Assembly (NCBI GenBank): GCA_963556255.1
Contig: OY744606.1
Location: 73,984,236-74,048,235, forward strand
Reading direction: 5' to 3'
DNA length: 64,000 bases
Source: Allolobophora icterica
Lineage: Eukaryota; Annelida; Clitellata; Crassiclitellata; Lumbricidae
Shown here: positions 54,118-64,000 of the stretch, piece by piece
Numbering within the stretch: the stretch's first letter is position 1
How the letters are laid out: each line of letters opens with the position of its first letter
Made by a program: the position numbers and the translations under genes
The notes under the pieces: model-generated
Databases searched by the model: none
What the model was told of the DNA's origin: nothing
Seen by the model: the letters and a program-made list of their open reading frames with translations, nothing else

Positions 54118-54325
54118 CAGGGCTGTAGTCGACGGTTTACGCGATATACAGCGCGTACTCACCTCTAGAGACCGTATACTCACCTCACAAAATATTTATA
54201 TTTATTTATATTAAAATACTGTAGCGTATACTCACAAAATACTGTAGCGTATACTCACCTCTAATTTGTTTTGGAAAACTAACCGCTATCGTGTACTCAC
54301 CTCTAATGTTACCACTACAGTCCTG
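54118..54325. mobile_element. hAT-like MITE with GTACTCACCTC repeats
   Basis: A 208-bp element with ends CAGGGCTGTAGTCGACGGTT and, in reverse complement, CAGGACTGTAGTGGTAACA. Flanks GGTAGCAG (54110-54117) and GGTAACAG (54326-54333) match at seven of eight. CGTATACTCACCTC-type phrases repeat five times within. Confidence 0.82.
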
Positions 54326-54619
54326 GGTAACAGGTTAAACTTACAATTAATACTTATTTAACAAAATAATATGTAGAGACCGCGAATTAACATGCAACTA
54401 CAACACCGCCACACTCTGAATGAAGTAAATTCACATTATAATAGTCTTTGTCAGCTCAGCATAAAGTTTGATCTGGATGAGTTTTGTGTGTGTGTCTAAC
54501 CGTGTAGAACATCCCGTTCTACCCAGTTTAATACAAGAATAATAGTGACAGACTTCCCGCATATTTACGGGGAGCTCTGCTGTCCTGCTTCGACCTGCAG
54601 TGGCCACCGTCCTCTGCGT

Positions 54620-56560
54620 TCTGAGGTCCATTCTAAAACTTTTTAGTGGTACTTCTAGCCAGCCTCAATAATTGTCTAGTCCAATAAGAACAACAGTTTC
54701 ATCGAAAAACATAATGACTTCGTCGCACATACGTATATCCGAATCAACGAATTCTCTAGCATCATTCATTTCAACATCAGCGTTTTTTTTACTTTGACTG
54801 CTGTAGCTGAGGAATGACGACAAATGAAAACAATGTTCGCAGCGCACGATTACACTCATCGATTGCCACTCCCTGGACCGATGGCAGAGCGCAATTGGCT
54901 GAATGTCAGTAAGTCTTATCTAAATATATGAGCCAAATCGAGCAGTAGTTGGAAAGAGTGAGAATTGCGTCACTGGTCTGAGGGATGGATGCCTCCGACC
55001 ACAAACATTATGAATCAACTCCCTTAGCACCGACTCCTGTCTTACATGATTGAATACAGCTAGGGAATTTCACCTCAAGCGTTGGCAAATATCTGTTGTT
55101 GTTAAAGATCGCCAAATTGCCTAATCTACACTCTGATTTCTGCAGCAAGGACGTCCGCAAAGAATGAAAGAAAGTGTTACTCAAAAGCGGACAATGAAGA
55201 GGGAGAATTAGGCTCGTAGCGGACGTCCACATCTAAATTTGGTTCATGTAGATACTGCTGTAGCCTACGCTTTATTTATAGCTGAACTTCGGCCATGCAC
55301 GCAGCAGACAGTCTGTGCCGCATTAGATTACCTAGAAGTTACAAAAAAGGTCGAACTTTTGTACCATACCTCGAATGTGTTACTTGCTACAAAGCATCAA
55401 AAGTCGGATGCGCTTTGGAGGGAGACTGCATGATTCACTTTCACCTGCATTCATTGCACAGAGGCTGGATACCAGCGGACAGGAACAGTTATATATTGGG
55501 ATAATATATGGAATCTCTTCCTTCTGCGAGGCATTTTCAAATATCCCATCTCGCAACACAGATTTGAGTAGACATCTCCAAAAAGAGGAGAAGGTAACGT
55601 GATTTTAGCGCTTCCACGTTGGTGTTTAATATTACACCTGCTTCTTTTACTCCACAAACTATATCGTCAGTATTAGCAATAGGATGTAATAGCTTTGCAA
55701 TGAACGTCAATCGCTTTCTGTGTTACTTCGTTGACTGTGGGACTTTTCAATTAACATTACATAAACCAGAATTTTATAATCTATTAGCTATTATATTGTC
55801 ATGGGCCAGATTTGGTCCGCGGGTCGGACGTTATGCACCACTGACCTACCTATTCAACATATGCATCTAACGCTTAACACAGTATAACTTCAAAAATCTA
55901 ATACACATTTTAATAAGATAAAAATGTGCAGGGACATCGCCACAGTAACATGCAGACCAAAGGAGGAAGGAGTTGAAAGTAGGACACTTTTGCGGACGTC
56001 CTTTACGGACGACCCGTTAATGAGCTGTCAATACTGTTACTACATGCTTACCAGCTTCTGATAAACGAAGGTCGTTGGGGATATACATTTGACATGTTGA
56101 TTAATAATGACGGGATCACTTGAGACAAGTCTAAGCACGGCTTGTCCATGGTGCGTCTTGGTCTTTTACTAGATTAATATAACGAGAATAGGATACATGT
56201 AGACATCCCGCAATGCAGTTAACCCAAATGTCTTGTCATTGTCAGTCATCTGGAGTGTGCTTAAATGAATTTCGGCGAAGTGCATTGAATTGAGCCATAA
56301 TTATATCAACTGCTGATAGCTGATATCACTATCATCATATTTGACAAAAATATAACTATAGGCTATCGGCTATCAATCGTCTTTCTTCGATAAGAAAATT
56401 TACAGCTGAAGTTCTCGTGTTGTTTGAAAGAGGTCGCTAAAACGACCTACTCCAACTCCCACACACTTTCGGGAACATCACGAAAGTATAACGTTGCTAC
56501 AGATTTATTACCGTTAAACGCCAAGTTGTTATACTCAAATACAAACGATATGATGTCATT
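54620..56560. other. upstream duplicated block, unit IV
   Basis: Matches unit III to 55580 and then units I and II through 55995-56560 (CGGACGTCCTTTACGGACGA, CAAGTCTAAGCACGGCTTG, GAATTTCGGCGAAGT). No conserved ORF. Confidence 0.6.
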
Positions 56561-56939
56561 GTCATGTTATTAGTAACTTCTATTGCGCCGGTGTCTAATG
56601 CACAAGACGTCAACCGATGGCACACAAAACCAAGCCATAATTGACCTGCAATGTCCAGCAGATCAGTCTGTAAGACAGAGAGGCAGCCTATAGTGGATAA
56701 GCAATTTGAATGAGGTAAGTTTTAAGTTGATAACGAAATGACACAAGCGACTGAACAGAGCGCACACAGACACAGGGAGAGAGTTCTAAAAACTATGTCC
56801 TACAACCGAAAAAGCTCGTTCATCAAGAACAGTTCTTGATTTAGGTATGACCAGACAAAGATAATCAGATAACTTCGTTGAATAATGATAAGTCTGTGGG
56901 ATAGAACTGATTTTAAGTATTATTGCTGGCCAGAGTTAA
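56561..56939. other. intergenic with intron-like repeat
   Basis: Contains GTGTCTAATGCACAAGACGTCAACCGATGG, also found at 7480-7505, 26715-26745 and 31300-31330. No gene. Confidence 0.4.
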
Positions 56940-57800
56940 AAGTTATGTAAACTATTTAGTCCCAAATTGAAACTAGTTCTTTGATGAACACGAAGACAAT
57001 GCAAAAATTTAAGCACAAATCTGAATGTATTAGTTATGGTTCTAGCCAAAATGTTTTGCATCCTCTGCAGCTTCAACATGTTTGACTTATTGGTACCATT
57101 AAGCAGTGAGTTACAGTACTCCAGGCGACTTAAAACCAATGCATTTGCCAGAGATGTCCTTGCAGACATAGGCGCATAACGCCTAATTCTGCGTATGTCA
57201 CGAATGAACAAATGTGAAGACTTACAAGTGTTGTGTACATGGCCAGTGAGAGACATGACAAAATTGAAAATAACGCATAAGTTACTAGTGGCATCAGCCA
57301 GCTCAAAAATTGAGTTACCAATTTTCAATGACTTAAGCCAATCAAATTTGTTAAGTTGCTGTGGAATGCCCCGTAGCAGAGATCCAATTTTTGATGGTTA
57401 AAGGAGTTTATTGGCCGTCATCCAGACTGTACCTCATCAAAGACAGCAGACAACAGCTGAACAGATGAGTCACATGACAGACTGTCAAAAGAAAGGTAGA
57501 TTTGAGTATTACCAGCATAAAAATGATATCCCAGCGATTATCCAACAATGTTCCTGACGGTGTGGTTTACAGAGTAAACAAAAGAATACCAAGCACAGAA
57601 TCCTGTGCAACACTACGTGCTAAAAAAAGGACTAGATGAATAGCTACTATATATATAAACTGGACTAAGATAAGTATTAAACCAATTAAGAGCAGGAGAA
57701 CCCAGACCCTTAACCAATGGTCAAAAGCCGTTAACCTCACAGCATCATTATCGGTGTATTTTCCCATAACTTTTGAAGTAATGTTAGATCCGAGGATAAG
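56940..57800 (-). pseudogene. CR1/L2-like LINE reverse transcriptase fragment (broken)
   Basis: Minus-strand frames give SVAQDSVLGILLF (decayed motif B, 'QGSVLGPLLF'), HFYAGNTQIYLSF (decayed FADDTQ), SCDSSVQLLSAVFDEVQ, and then the 130-codon frame 57328-56936 with HVHNTCKSSHLFIRDIRRIR, SLANALVLSRLEYCNSLLNG and LQRMQNILARTI, the classic post-RT segment. Catalytic Asp-Asp is lost and frames are broken. Confidence 0.72.
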
Positions 57801-58280
57801 CAATAATGAAGACTTTAGTAAGATAGTTTATATAAAGTTCACTTCTGACTGCGGTTCAAATAAGCTTAAATAAGCGATCACTGAAATAAGTAAGTAATCA
57901 AGTAACCTTTGGATATTGCAAAGCTCTCCAAATTCACAAAAAAATCAGTTGTTGTAGGTAACACGTACTTTAAATGTCTGGCGTAGAAAGGCAACGCTAT
58001 ATCATTTGACCAGATCTGAGACCAGATCAAATTAGATTAGAAGGCGATCCCAAGCTTAGTTGCTTACGTTTACAATAGTTGTAAATGCAATGTGCATGTT
58101 ACAAAGAAAGACTTCACGATTTATCTTACATATGAAGATTGTCAGATACTGTGAAGTTCGTTTCGGCTTAAGTGATTCTTGAAAACTTCTCAACTAGTTA
58201 GGTCTATGATCTTTTAGTTTATGATGTTTCTAATATATGGCATCATAAATTAGAAGATTGGCCCATCATAACCCGTAGGC
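57801..58280. other. gene 4 upstream region
   Basis: From about 58080 it aligns with 6900-7096 and 26085-26313 (GTCAGATACTGTGAAGTTCGTTTCG.., GTGATTCTTGAAA.CTTCTTAAC-type), the proximal promoter shared by all three complete genes. Confidence 0.5.
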
Positions 58281-58290
58281 TATATAAAAG
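58281..58290 (+). promoter_or_regulatory. TATA box of gene 4
   Basis: TATATAAAAG lies 121 bp before the gene 4 ATG, in a conserved context followed by ATGCT..AA..AGCTGGCCTCATTG.GCAGTTAA. Confidence 0.65.
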
Positions 58291-58401
58291 ATGCTATAAA
58301 TGAAGCTGGCCTCATTGGGCAGTTAATTTTCGATACGACAGAATCTGATCTTTCAGGTCATCCTAACAAACCACCGGTTGATCAGCTGACACTCAATCGC
58401 C

Positions 58402-64000
<5,599 letters not shown>

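Overview
This is a gene-poor, repeat-rich stretch of an animal nuclear genome, most likely a marine invertebrate. The evidence is split genes with GT-AG introns, TATA boxes, AATAAA signals, tRNA-derived SINEs, LINE fragments of several lineages, many hAT-type non-autonomous transposons and long microsatellites. The coding domain is of a kind known in sponges, cnidarians, molluscs, echinoderms and cephalochordates. I cannot fix the phylum from the sequence alone.

The backbone is a head-to-tail segmental duplication with four units, all on the + strand: unit I about 2.9-22.2 kb, unit II about 22.2-42.7 kb, unit III about 42.7-50.9 kb (shortened), and unit IV about 50.9 kb to the window end (incomplete). 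A complete unit carries one three-exon gene. Exon 1 encodes a short N-terminal segment with one hydrophobic stretch (signal anchor or signal peptide). Exon 2 encodes a short charged, coil-like linker. Exon 3 encodes a roughly 184-residue, ten-cysteine C-terminal domain that I recognise as 'short-chain collagen C4-like'. Genes 1 and 2 are complete (264 and 263 codons by my splicing). Gene 4 runs off the window inside exon 3. Unit III keeps an intact exon 3 but has lost the region holding exons 1 and 2.

Units diverge mainly by insertions and deletions, so paralogous positions act as empty sites that date insertions after duplication. At least ten hAT-like elements have recognisable 8-bp target duplications (TSDs), and one sits inside another. 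A LINE with reverse transcriptase followed by a CCHC motif and a PD..D endonuclease-like motif (R2-superfamily organisation) has a 580-codon open frame at 17.3-19.0 kb. It and three related 3' fragments all sit at TAA/ATT microsatellites, suggesting target preference. Other LINE debris includes Jockey/CR1-like 3' ends, an APE-type endonuclease fragment and RTE-like C-termini.

Layout: 0-2.9 kb SINE, degenerate satellite and LINE tail; 2.9-7.1 kb upstream block I; 7.1-12.9 kb gene 1; 13-22 kb downstream block with LINE insertions; 22-26 kb upstream block II; 26.4-34.3 kb gene 2; 34-43 kb downstream block; 43-47.6 kb unit III with the orphan exon; 48-54.6 kb mostly transposons; 54.6-58.3 kb upstream block IV; 58.4 kb onward gene 4.
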